Part shown: positions 21,791-34,000 of the stretch, one piece after another
Numbering within the stretch: the stretch's first letter is position 1
How the letters are laid out: each line of letters starts with the position of its first letter
Origin: Cheilinus undulatus
Taxonomy: Eukaryota > Chordata > Actinopteri > Labriformes > Labridae
Direction: 5' to 3'
DNA length: 64,000 nucleotides
Assembly (NCBI RefSeq): GCF_018320785.1
Contig: NC_054869.1
Coordinates: 12,658,698 to 12,722,697, forward strand
The notes under the pieces: generated by a model
The model's input: only the letters and a program-made list of their open reading frames with translations
What the model was told of the DNA's origin: nothing
Database searches by the model: none
Position numbers and translations under genes: made by a program

Positions 21791-24700
21791 TCAATGACTT
21801 ATAAAAGAATACTCAGCTCGAAAACTCCCTTTGTTATGAAGATAGTCTCCATGAAATTCAATCTCTGCCATATTTCCAGACGACTTCCACTGAAACAGCT
21901 GCTGGCCTTTAAAAACAATCGTCTTTAACACGTCCATGTCTCGAATCTGAGCAGAAGACAAAACAGAGCACCAGTGTTAGACTCATGCTCTTTCCTAGCA
22001 GCATTTTAGAAGAAACCGGTGTTAGATTGTGTCCGCACCATTATATATGTAGACTGGGAGTTGGTGGAGTTGAATACTAATCCTATGTGCAGGGCTTGGA
22101 TTCTGATCTTCACTGCAGGAGGGGCGTTGATCAGGACTCGACAGGTGTGGTTGGTGCCGGACGTTGTTGGGTTCTCAAAGGAGCCGCTCCAGGAAAACAG
22201 CTGAATGTCACAGTCTGTGCAGCAAAGACGGTGCTTTAAATGCACAGGGTTAAACAAAATATCAGGGACAACCCTACAATTAATGCAGGTAGTCTGAGAT
22301 TTTCTGAGCTAAAACGGTTTATATGTGTTAAGATTGTGTCAGATGAAGATTCAGCTATAGGGACAATTTTAGACTCCTAACATGCTAAAATGTTTGGATG
22401 AGAAAGGGACAAATTAAACCACGATACATTAAAAAAAAAAAAAAAAAAAAAAAATTATGTATATATATATATATATATATGTATATATAGTAGATTAGTG
22501 AAAGCCACTCTGCAATCTTATCTAGTAAAACATAACCTGACATGCTGTTTCATATATCCATTGCATGGGACATATTCCAGATCAATCTGAGAAACTGCAC
22601 ATAGTCTGTTTTAGAAAAGAGCAAAATCTAAAAAAAAATCTTGGAGGAAGATTGGATGAACATTCAGTCATTATGGGCCAATCAGAGCAACAAGACATGA
22701 CGTAGTCAGCATGCACAACACTGTAAGTAAACTGCATAATTTTAGCTCACCAGGCAGCTGCTACTATCAGTGGAGCCAGCTGGTAAATCAAACTTAAGTC
22801 AAAAGCAGTCAGGAGAAGAGTGAAAACATGTTCAGCCAAGAAAAGCTTTCAGTGCAGCTTTGAATAAAGAGTTCTGACAAAAACTACCACTATTGCTACA
22901 TCTGAGGTAATTGCTTCACTGTTGGCAGACACTGATTACCAGCTTGTAGTGCATCTAAATCTCGGCCAAAGCTACCTCTGCATTCTCTAAAAGTGGTGCT
23001 GATTTGTCCATTCAGTCCTGCAGTTGAGAGCCTAATCAAATTATACTTTGCACGGGGACTTAGCAATAAGGTTGGGGTTTAACCCAGAATCATCACATTG
23101 TTATTTACATCTGGACTTAGAAGAGACATTTCTGTGAACTGCGGTGAACCTACCACTGCTTTTAGTTTGGTTTCTTAAATATTTTTTGACTCAATACAGT
23201 TTTAAATATATCACTTTCTAAACTTGAAAATTTGGAGTGTATTTAGTCAAAACTTACATAATCTCTAAAATGTCATTTGTTTACCTTTAAATTTTAAGGT
23301 TTTTTTTTCTTTAAAAAAATTCATAGATCCCCTAAAATTTTCTACATTTCAAAGGGGCCCTAACACACCTTTTTAATGATTTAAAGCAAGAAATTCAGAG
23401 TTTAGTGTCTTGCAAATGAATGACTTTATAATCTCAAAAACGTTATGTAAAAAACTTTCAGTCTTTAACTGTATGGCTGAAATTCGAATGTTGTAAACAA
23501 ATACTATTCCTAGACAGTTTAACAAAAGAGCATGTCTAGACTGTATTCTTTACAGGCATGATGAGCAGGGAACTAAGCAAGTAAAGTTAAAGTGGCAAGA
23601 AAAGTTACAGGCGGAAAACCTGGAGCAGAACCAGACTCATGCTGAACAGTGATACACTGCAACTGTGTTGGTCTTACAAGATGATAGATGGAAAGAGAAA
23701 AACAGAGAGATTATCAGATTAAACAAATGTATGGCTTCAGTGTCAATACTAATGATGAAAGTATCTGTAGATTAGCAGCAATATATGAAAACCAACTGAT
23801 CATTCTCCTTTTAGCTCTAACAACTATAATGGTAATAAAATGAGAGGGACTTAATAATAATTATAGCTGCTGAAGTGGAGCAGCTCTTAGATTCAAATAA
23901 GCAGTTATAATAATGACTAGGGCTGCAAGCAGCACTGAAGGGCCCTCGCCCCTTCAGGCACGTCGGGATGTGTCGCATTCGCCGATATATATGGGAATAG
24001 TGGGGTGTTGGCAAACCCGGACAGTGTGTTTCAGCACAGCAGAGATGTAGATCATCCCAGGAATGCATTAAGTGAGAAAAAAGGGGCACAGAGCAGTTTG
24101 TGTATGAGTTATTACTCCCCTCTAACAGAAGGTTGCAGGATGACAAAGGACTATATTCATATGTGGAAGCTGTCAGGACAGGATTCATCATGTAAAATTC
24201 TAAAAAGATAAGACACATTATGTAAGAGGTGCTACTAGACCCTTAAAGTCAGGGATGCTACAGCAAAACCCTAAAGCAACCATTTAAATATGTAAAGTGG
24301 TAGACCCCGATCATAGTTCAAGGGTCCTGAACCTGCGGTCCTGAAACTGCTGCCTGTGAGCCTGCAGATAGGGACTACTGCAAGAATGCCTGTGTAGATG
24401 TGACGCTGTCCATGGTGCTAGATTGACAGCTACCACTCAGAGAGAGTGAGGAAAAAAGACACTCTAAAATGATTTCATGTGCTTCTCTTCAGCTGATTTC
24501 AAGTGGGTCATGTAAAGGCGTTATTTGGGCTTGAGGCACTGCTCATTTTGATGCATTTCGTGACTTTTTGTCTTTCTCTGATCGTCCAGAACAAAACAAT
24601 GACTATTTCTCCTGACTTCAGGAGGTTTCAATGAAATTTTCAACTATGGCATGTCTTCTGACTATACACTTAACATGAAGGTGTTTGAATGAATGCCCCA

Positions 24701-27700
24701 AGAGGAATTTTGAAAAATGTAACCTCTGCAACATGCTACTTTTAAACCACAGAAATCAAAATGACAGACTTACTATTTGTTACATGGTATGGGTCCAAGA
24801 GGCTTTTTTTTAGATCTTTAAATGATGTATAAGCTCAAGAAGTTTCAAAATCCTAGGTTAAACCTGCTGCAGGGGCTGAATTACTGAATTACACTACTGA
24901 GTATTTCTGTGCCAAGTTTCATGGCTTTGCAAGTTTTGTAAACATCAGATAATTCTACTTCCTGTTACATGGCAAATGAAAAATTGTCATGGCCACATCG
25001 TTTTAGGTAAGGACTCTTGACCTTCAAATTTGAGTAAGGTCAACATTGGGGGATGTGCCTGGTGTAATTTCAGCAGGATTTGGCCAATCTTGTAATAAAG
25101 GGAAATTTTCGAATCCAGCCTGTGGCCCTTTACCGCATGTCTCTCCCCACTCTCTTCCCTGTTTCCGAGTCTATCCACTGTCCTTCCTCTATCAAATAAA
25201 GGCATGAAAAGGCCCAAAAATAAATCTTAAAAAAACAGAAAAGTTTCATTGCTCTACATGTCTTATAACCATTTGAAAAATCTACTTCCTGTCGCATGGC
25301 GAACAAAAAATCACCATGGCCACGCCTTTAGATGTAGATCTTTGACCATCCAATATGTGCAAGATAAACTCCTTGGGAACTGCCTGAGCAAATTTCAGCA
25401 TGATTTGTCCATCCGTAGAGGAATCGTGACGCAAAAATCCAAGAGAAGTAACTTCATGTTGCAAGAGGGTGGCGCTGTGCAATTTATCAAAATTTCAAAT
25501 ATGAATGTCTTCTGGGTGGGACTGTCATCGAGCACATGAAATGTGTCTCAGATACAAGGATGTATATCAGAGTTATGACTGATCAAAAACTGATGGCGAG
25601 ACAAAAAGGCGACTTTTTTGTATATCGCCCCGTAGAGGCCTCGCGCTCTGACGAAAAGTTACAGAATTTTGTACAGATATAAATCCACTTTTCTAGGCTG
25701 TCCTGACACAAATTTCATGTAAATATCTTCAAAGGACTTTAAACAGCGGCTTGTGCTATCAGCCTTGACACTCCCTGTCACCACTAGGTGGCGATTTGAC
25801 TGAAAAAAGTTATAACCAAATGAATGTGTGCAGACATGGACCTGCCATAAATCCAGGAAGTTTGAGTCAGACTGGACAATGCATGGCTGAGTTACACCTA
25901 ACTTCCTGTATTTCCAAAAATACACAAATTTGAGTGCTCGCCATGGCCACACCTTTTGACTAATGAGAAAGTCCTGATTAACTTTCCTTCATCCATGTCT
26001 CATCTACCTCTGTGCCGAAGTACAAGTTGATCGGATCAAATCCCTCAGAGGAGTTAATCCAGATACTACCCCTGTAACAGGGCAAAAATACCCCAATTTT
26101 TGCTAACTTATTCAAAATGGCGGATTTCCTGTTTGAGATAGAAGAATGGTCCCACTGGGTTTCTTGTAGATCTCCCCAAGACGCATCTGTCCACAAAATT
26201 TCATTAATTTATGACAAAGACAAAGGAGGATGGCTTAACTTTTAAAACTTTTAGGGGGCGCTAATGAGGCAATTCTGAATTGGCATGTTGCAAACCAGGA
26301 AAATATCAAATTTTTCACAAGATCGGATGCACCTGCAAAGTTTCATAACTTTTTCAATATGTTAAGGGCCTCAAAAGTCCATGCAAACTTTCCGTTTTCA
26401 GCAAAAACAATTAGGTCCTTGCACCTTCGGTGTTCAAGCCCTAATAATAGATATCAGACTAATGATAGTTTTAGCAGATGGAGTCGGGCAGATCCATATT
26501 AGCAGACCACAGCAGTAAAGAGCACAATATATCGCTCTGAAATAGTTTCAGCTTCCCTGATTTAATTGCAGGCCTCTTCTACTGGATTGCATTAGGCAGT
26601 GCAATTGTTAAGAACATTGCACATATCTCTCTGGATTCAGTTTTTGCCTTTTATGTTGCAACACACTCAAACAATGAGCTCACATCACTCATACTTGCAT
26701 TGACTCTAAAAAAGCCGGTGCAGCCTCCTCTCTCACTCTACTCACCCTGATGGCTCTTTTTTGTGTTTTTCCGTGAGGTGTAAGTGAACATGACTCCGCT
26801 CCCAGGGGTGAGCGAAATTTGACGCACCAGCAGTACGTTGGTTCTGGTGGTCAGTTCACTTCCTGCTACCTGCTCGCACTTTTTCACGAATGCCAGTCGG
26901 TCGAAAAATGCAACATGCTCCTCTGTAGAAATGCAAAAGAGAAGCAGACGTTTACTACATGCAATAGTCATGAAAACACAGTCATACATATTTGTTACAA
27001 CCTACTTCTCCTGCAATTCAAGGAGCCAGACTCCACTCTAATATGAATGACCTCATCCAGGGGCCGACCTATGGACACGATACAGCGGAGGCTAACATTC
27101 CTTAAATCCACAGTTCCTGATTCTTCCAGGAGCAGCTGTCCACATGAACCTGGGAAAAAAACAGATGCTGTGATGTTAATCCTTTAGCTCCAGCTCTTAC
27201 TGAGAAAAGCCAAGTAGTCTGAGTTTATTTAAGCTCACTCTGTTTAGGTGTTGGGGCAGTTGTCAGGGTTCGTGTGATGTTCTCTGTTGGACTTGGAGTA
27301 GAGAGTTGTACTTCCTCTGAAACATCAACCTTTGCTTTAGTTTGCCCTTCAGTTGTGACATCTGGGGTTGGTCGCACATCTCCACAGGTGTCCATGTAGC
27401 AGCCCTGGATGGTGATGGGCTTGGGCATGTGCATGCAGAATAGAGGGCTGATTGGCTCTGGGTTTGAGGGGCCCATGCAGGATACCGCTCTGGACTGGAT
27501 GCCATACCCACAAGGTACCGAACACTAAAGAGTACACAGCAAGTATTTTCTTCTATTATTACATTCATATTAGCAGCTGGTTACAAGCTTTTTCTTACAA
27601 TTTTACATTTATTTGGCACACTGCTGAAAATGAAGCTTTAAGATCCAAAACCACCCTGGTGGGGAAATAATTTCAGTCTCTGTGAAGAGTTTTGGACTGG

Positions 27701-27964
27701 CTATGAAACAGGCTGGGATTAAAACGGATGCCTTTTTATGTTCTCATAAGGCAAAAAAAAGTGTCAATAGCTAGATTTATTACTTACACATCGTATTTTC
27801 CAAAGCCTGTAACTGCTGGTAAAACATTTTTCACTGTGAATATTCACAATGAGGGACACATTTGGCTGTAAAAGGAAGGAGGATATCTTTTTTGTTCGTT
27901 AAAAAAGGACTGCCTGTCCTTGTATGTATCTTGTATTTATTCCATAAATCAATCATGGTCAATA

Positions 27965-28013
<49 letters not shown>

Positions 28014-31000
28014 AAAAAAGTTACCAAAAAAAAGCTCTTTAATGTTAAAGTGAAAACAGATTTCTTGAAAGTAGTGTCAAATGAAAAATTCGTAATGTAA
28101 AATAAGTGACTGCATAAATATTAACCCCTTTAAAGTGATTGTCCAATTGCCCAACTCAACAGGGGGGAGCCAATTAGTGAAATGGGGATCGCCTGAGTGT
28201 AATGAATGTTTATGTAGTAGTATAAAGACACCTGTGTCTGTAAGGTCCATTCACTGGTTAATCTGTATTCCTGACTACAATTATACCATGAAGAAAAAGA
28301 ACACTCCAAGCAAACTCAGAGAAAAGGTTATTGGAAAGTATAAGTCAGGGGATGGATACAAAAACATTTCCAAGGCACTGAACTTACCCCGGCGTTCAGT
28401 TAAATCCATCATCAAGAAATAGAAGGAATAAGGCATATGTGTAAATCTGTCTAGATCAGGCTGTCCTCACAGAGAAAGTTCTTAGTTCTGATGAGACAAA
28501 AATGGTGCTTCATGCCCATCAGACGGGACGCCTGTTTGGCAGACACCAATTCTGCACACCACCACAAACACACCATTCCCAATGTGATGCATGGTGGTGG
28601 CAGCATCATGCTATGGGGAGGATTCTTGGCAGCTGTTGAAGGTTGCAAAATATAGCAAAATCTTGGAGGACAGTCTTTGATTTATTTTCAAGCAAGACAA
28701 TGACTCAAAGCATACCGCAAAGGTGACAAAAACTGACCAAGTGAATGTTCTGGAGTCGCTGAGTCAAAGCTCAGACCTCAATCCAAAAGAGCAGCCTTAC
28801 TTAACCCTGCTCAACCAAAGAGCCAAATTGTTGAAAAATGACTTTGCAAGAGCCACAATCTAAGTGGTGAAAAGGAGTGAAAATGAGTTAAAGTGGCAAT
28901 AAAACTAAGTTTACATGGCAAAAATGGTCCAAAAGCAGCAAAAATTTGATGAAAAGGGGCAAAATAGGCCTAAAATTGCAAAAACTTGTTAAAAACAGCA
29001 AAACTGGGGTGAAAAAGCAGGAATAATGGGTGACTAAAAAATGAGTTACAGGGGGCAAAAATGGTCAAAAGGCTGTAAAAATGTATCGATAATGAGTGAA
29101 AAATGACTTAAACGGGCAAAAAGCAGCAGGACTAGCAAAAACGGGACAAAAGTGGCCCTCAATGGCAAAAGGCAGCTTAAATGGGCGAGAGGTGGGAAAA
29201 AAGGGGGAAAAATTGCAAATAGCAGAAAGCAGGATAAAAGTGGTAAAAACTGGTAAAAAAAAAGGGGGGGGGGGGCAAAAATAGGATAAAAGTGGCAAAA
29301 ATGGGTCAAAACTGTGCAAAGTGCATTTTTTGTGCCAGGTTTCAGGGCAAAAACGAGCTTAATAAGCAACAAAAGGGATTAAGAGTTAAGTGGCAAGAAA
29401 AAGGGGGAAAAATTACAAATAAGGGCAATGGAAATACACAGACAAAAAAATAAAGGTTGACAATTAAAGCCAGCTGAACAAGAGTGGGCAACAAACTAAT
29501 TAATGTAGCTTGCAACTGATAATTTCTGAGGTCAAAGTTTACCTCTTTTTAAGGTATTCTGAGTGAAAAATATTTCAAATGAAGACACAGAAGAGCCACA
29601 AATCATCACAAAAGAGCCACAGGCTAAGTATCTCTGCAATTGAGAATTTGTGGCTGTTAACAACTGATCTCCATATGTCCCAAAGGTCAGAACTAACCTG
29701 GGAAAAAAGGAATTTAAATTTGCTGGTCCCTCAGCCTGGAATGATTTACAAAAAGAGTTGAAACTCAATGAACTGATCTCATCGGACACTTTTAAGAGAG
29801 GGTTGAAAGACTTGGAAGCAGACACATCTGGATGCAAATGCTTTGATTAATTCAGGCTGATTCTGGTAAATAGCTGCTGCTTAAATTCTTGAAGTTTTTT
29901 TTGCATATGGACTGTATATCTTGTATTATGTCGTATGACTGTTTTTATGTATGTCTGAAACTCTGTTCCCTGCTGCTGTCTTGGCCAGGACACTCTTGAA
30001 AAAGAGATTTTTTAATCTCAGTGAGGTTTTCTCCTGGTTAAATAAAGGTTAAATAAAATAAAAAAATACAATCCCATGATAGAGCTCAAGCAGCTTTGCA
30101 AATAAGAATGGAGGAAAACTGCAGCATTCAGCCTAACTGAGACCTATTTACACAGATTCGGTGCTGTGATTGCAGCCAAAGCAATGCAGACCCTTATATG
30201 TTTTATTTGATTGGCATCTCTTTGTAGACATCTGTTTTCACTTTTACATAAGGGAGTAGTTTTGTAAATTTTGGGGTAAAAAAAAAGCAAAAAAGCCAAA
30301 TTATATTGGCCATGATTGATTTATAGGATCAATAAATCATTCAAGGGGGTGACTACTTTTTGATAGGCACTGTATAAAATTCTTTACAATTTTTTAATGC
30401 ATTTTCAAAGTTATAAATCTGTTATCTCCTTAACAGATAATACCCATCCTTTTTTCTGCTATTTTGAGCCTCTAAACTCAGAGGCGTTACAGCACCCCCT
30501 TAGCAACTGAAAATGTTTTTCAGAAGTCATTTACCCCAAGAGTGATAAACAGTCCTAATGTTGCAAATAACTGATAAGAGCCAACCCATGAAATCAACAT
30601 TTCTACTGTTTTAATGTATAAATTTACTACTCCAATAATGGGTATAATATTACATGGTGCAACAACAGTGACATCATCACTTCATGGTATGATCCCTAAT
30701 CTAATCTTTGCTATTCTTTCATCTCTTGTGATCATACCTGGCTCCAGGGTTTCACCTCCCACCTAAAGGTGCAGACCTGCACCAGGCAGGGTACTGTGGT
30801 GGCTGGTTTGACTGCTGCATGGCAGTTCTCCTCAGGTACCACGCTCTCTCTGCCATGGAGGAACTGGACACATGACACAGTCCTCTGAGCGACACCCAGA
30901 TCACAGGACACAGAGCAGGGTGACGTCCTGAATACTTTCCACCTGGTGAGACAACAGTGACATTCAAAACATTATTCCTTTGCAAGAATAGATTTCAGAC

Positions 31001-34000
31001 ATTTGTGTGTGTTTTTGAGTACAAGTGTGTATTATATTTGTGTGCATTACCTTGCTGGACAGCTGTGTAAGTTACATGAAACCACTGCTGCAGGTTTGAC
31101 AGAGTCACTGCACTCTGAATCCTCCACCACCTCCTCCTCCTCCTCTGTTTCTTTAGCACAGTACAGCACCCTGTTGGCCACCCCTCCTCCACATGTTACA
31201 CTGCAGACTCCTTGCTTAGAGCGCCACCTGGTTGTTACAAAAAACATAAGATTTACTACACTTTATGATACATATATGCTGTATATTAAGGTTTTTGAGC
31301 TCACACTGGAGGGCAGGGAGATGTGCTGCAGGGCTCAGAATGAGGTAGAGGTTTTGATGAAGCATCACAGTGGAAGTCAGGCACACCCAGTCTGGTCTGA
31401 TGCTCCACACAGGAAAACCACACCTGCAGGGTTCCTACATAAGCATCAGGCTTTGGTTGACCTTATCTGATGAGGGTGCTGGGTCTTTTTTAAGTTGCGG
31501 TTAGTGTATCTTTCTTCTTACCGTTGCCACAGGTCTTTGAGCACTGGCTGATCACAGGGCTCCAAACGTAAACAGGAGGCTGACTGGAGTGTGGAATCAA
31601 ACCAGACTTCAGCATGGGCCGATCCTGGTAAAAGAAAAGCTGGTTCAGATGTGATTCGCATCTTAAAATAAGAGCGAAATTTCAGAGCTGCTCTGCTTTA
31701 CCTCTCCCTTAGATTCCCACCCTATTGGGCAAACATCCACCACACAGGGCACAGACTCAGATGGTTTCATGAGCTTTGAACAAAAGCTCTGATCCACTTC
31801 AACATCCTGACCATCTTCTGGACGCACACAAGACACGGCACGCTTGGCTTCTCCTGGCCCACACACTGCTGAGCATTCACCGGGCTCTGACACACGCCAT
31901 CTGTAAGAACATACACAAAGGTTATCACAGAAAACTGATATAGGATAGAGGGAAGCAGTGCAGAAGCTTTGTATTCTGAAGCCAAAGTGTTTTCTGTGAT
32001 TCCTAGAACTGTTACAGGCAAGGAATGAACATGAGCCTTTTGATTTCCCACCATCAATAATCTAATCTGATCATCCTCGAGTCAATGCTGGGCATCTGTA
32101 CAAAGTCTGACAAAAGGAAATTCCTAAAATCCTTCAGAAGGCCTTCAGAGGTAAGGTGATCTTGACCTTTGAACCTTCAAAATCTAATTATTAATAATAA
32201 TAATAATAATAATTCATCAGACTAATATAGCGCTTTTCTAGGAAACTCAAAGATGCTTTACAGAACAAACGAAAACAAAAACACAACACAAATGGGACAG
32301 GAGGAAAAACATGAATGGTTAGGAGTCGTATGCATTGTTAAACAGGTAAGTTTTGAGTGATTGTTTGAAAGTGAGCAGAGAGTCAGAGTTTCTGATATGG
32401 AGGGGGATTGAGTTCCAAAGGGTGGGGGCGGCGATATAATTAAGTTATCCTTAAGCTATAGCAGACATTTGTGATAAATTTGAAGACAGTCGCTCAAAGC
32501 CTTCTAGAGATATTTCTCTGGACATATCTGGACATACTAGTATACCATGCAAATATCACGAGTCTGAGATAAAATCCCTCTACACCATCAATGAAATATC
32601 ATGTTCACAAGAAAGAGGCCCTTTGACATCGACGTGTGGGCTATGACCTCTAAAAGTGAATCAGTTCATCACTGAGTCATAGGGATGAACATGAAGGATT
32701 TTTGAGCTTGGCCCTTGTTCTCAAAATATAATAATTTATAATTGAGTGAAACTAATGATAAATTTGAAGACAGTACCTCAAAGCATTGAAGATATCATGC
32801 ACACAAGCAAGGGCTGAACTATAGACTGCAGAGAGAACTGGACAAACTCCGTGTGACATCAGCCGTCTGCTTACAATAGGCGGACACAGACAGCTCTTGA
32901 AACCAATCCGCTTCCATATTGAAATCGCTGCCTCAACCGAACTTTGGATCAACCTAACAGCCTGCCCACTAAGCGTGACTTCCTGTCAGCTAGCTAGCTA
33001 GCTAGCATTCTGGTTGACAGAAACATAGCTTCTGCCAGTCATGCTATCTGTCAATCAAATGAGGTGCGTCAATCAGTGCGCAGTGAGGTTTTTCCTAAAT
33101 ATAATCTAAACATTGTGGTACAAAAAAATTAACCCCCCGTACAGTGAGGGCACATGAAGACAATAGCTAATGCGACAAGTTTGTTTATTTTTTAACCAGG
33201 CTGTAAACCAATTTAATTAGTAGTGTAAAAACTGGCGTTTTAACAGGTGTCCAGACAGGACTTCCAGTGTTTCTGCAGCCAGCCTCAAGTGGACACTTGC
33301 TGTACTGCAGTTCTTTGCACTTCCGCATTGGCTTCATTTTCCAGGACTGGAGGTTGCCACTTGTGCTGAATATGAGACTCTTTAGCCTCGACCTTTGACC
33401 TCCAAAATCTAAAAAGGGTATTCTTAACTCAAAGTGTACATTTTTATAAAAGTTTGAAGAAAAAAAATCCCTCAAAGCATAAATCCTCTAAGACCTTCAA
33501 AGTAGTCTAAAGATCTCTATTAACAAACTAGGGATGAACATGTGGCCCAGGCACCTTGAACAAAGTTTAAAGCCAGACAAGCATTCTTAAGGCACCCTGT
33601 TCATAAGAATGACCTAGAATGAAAGGGATTAAAATGGGGCACATTGACCTTCTAATTAATTTATCCCCATTAATTTATAGTCAAGTTGGACAGTTTTGCT
33701 AAATCTGAAGTCTCACAGCATAAATAAAATATAGTCTTCCAAAGCAAGGGATGAACATAAGGCCCTTTGACTTTTGGGTTATGACCTGCAATAATCTAAT
33801 TGGTTCATCCCTGAGTCATTGTGGACATTTGAACCACGTTTGAGAAAAAGAATTCCTTCAAATCATTCATTTTGCATTCACAGTAAAGGGATGAACATGA
33901 GGCAGTTTTACCTAGACATACAACCTATAAAATCTAATCAGTTATTCTTGAGTCATAGTGGATATTTCTGCAAAATTTAAAGACAAAGCAGTCCAAAGAT

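Larger units (their letters stand above)
27940..30372 (+). mobile_element. Tc1-like transposon, plus strand, interrupted, adamts13 intron 24
   Basis: The left part holds the transposase N-terminus at about 28,288-28,422 ([32 protein letters not shown]), then a DETK block near 28,490 and later stops. The right part (30,075-30,372) ends TTTTTGATAGGCACTG followed by TA. Between them lie about 1.2 kb of foreign repeats (28,830-30,065). The left inverted repeat is obscured by a TA/T-rich tract. Confidence 0.65.

Noticed and set aside
28451-28648. Minus-strand open frame as a gene
   Set aside because: It is antisense to the DETK block of a Tc1 transposase on the + strand.
31305-31423. Frameshift in adamts13 exon 22
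   Set aside because: Reading from the CAG at 31,424-31,426 gives an early stop. Using the TAG 11 bp upstream keeps frame and the exact Cys spacing of a TSP1 repeat, so a splice choice explains it without a mutation.
32990-33006. GCTA microsatellite of interest
   Set aside because: Only about four GCTA units (CTAGCTAGCTAG); ordinary short repeat.
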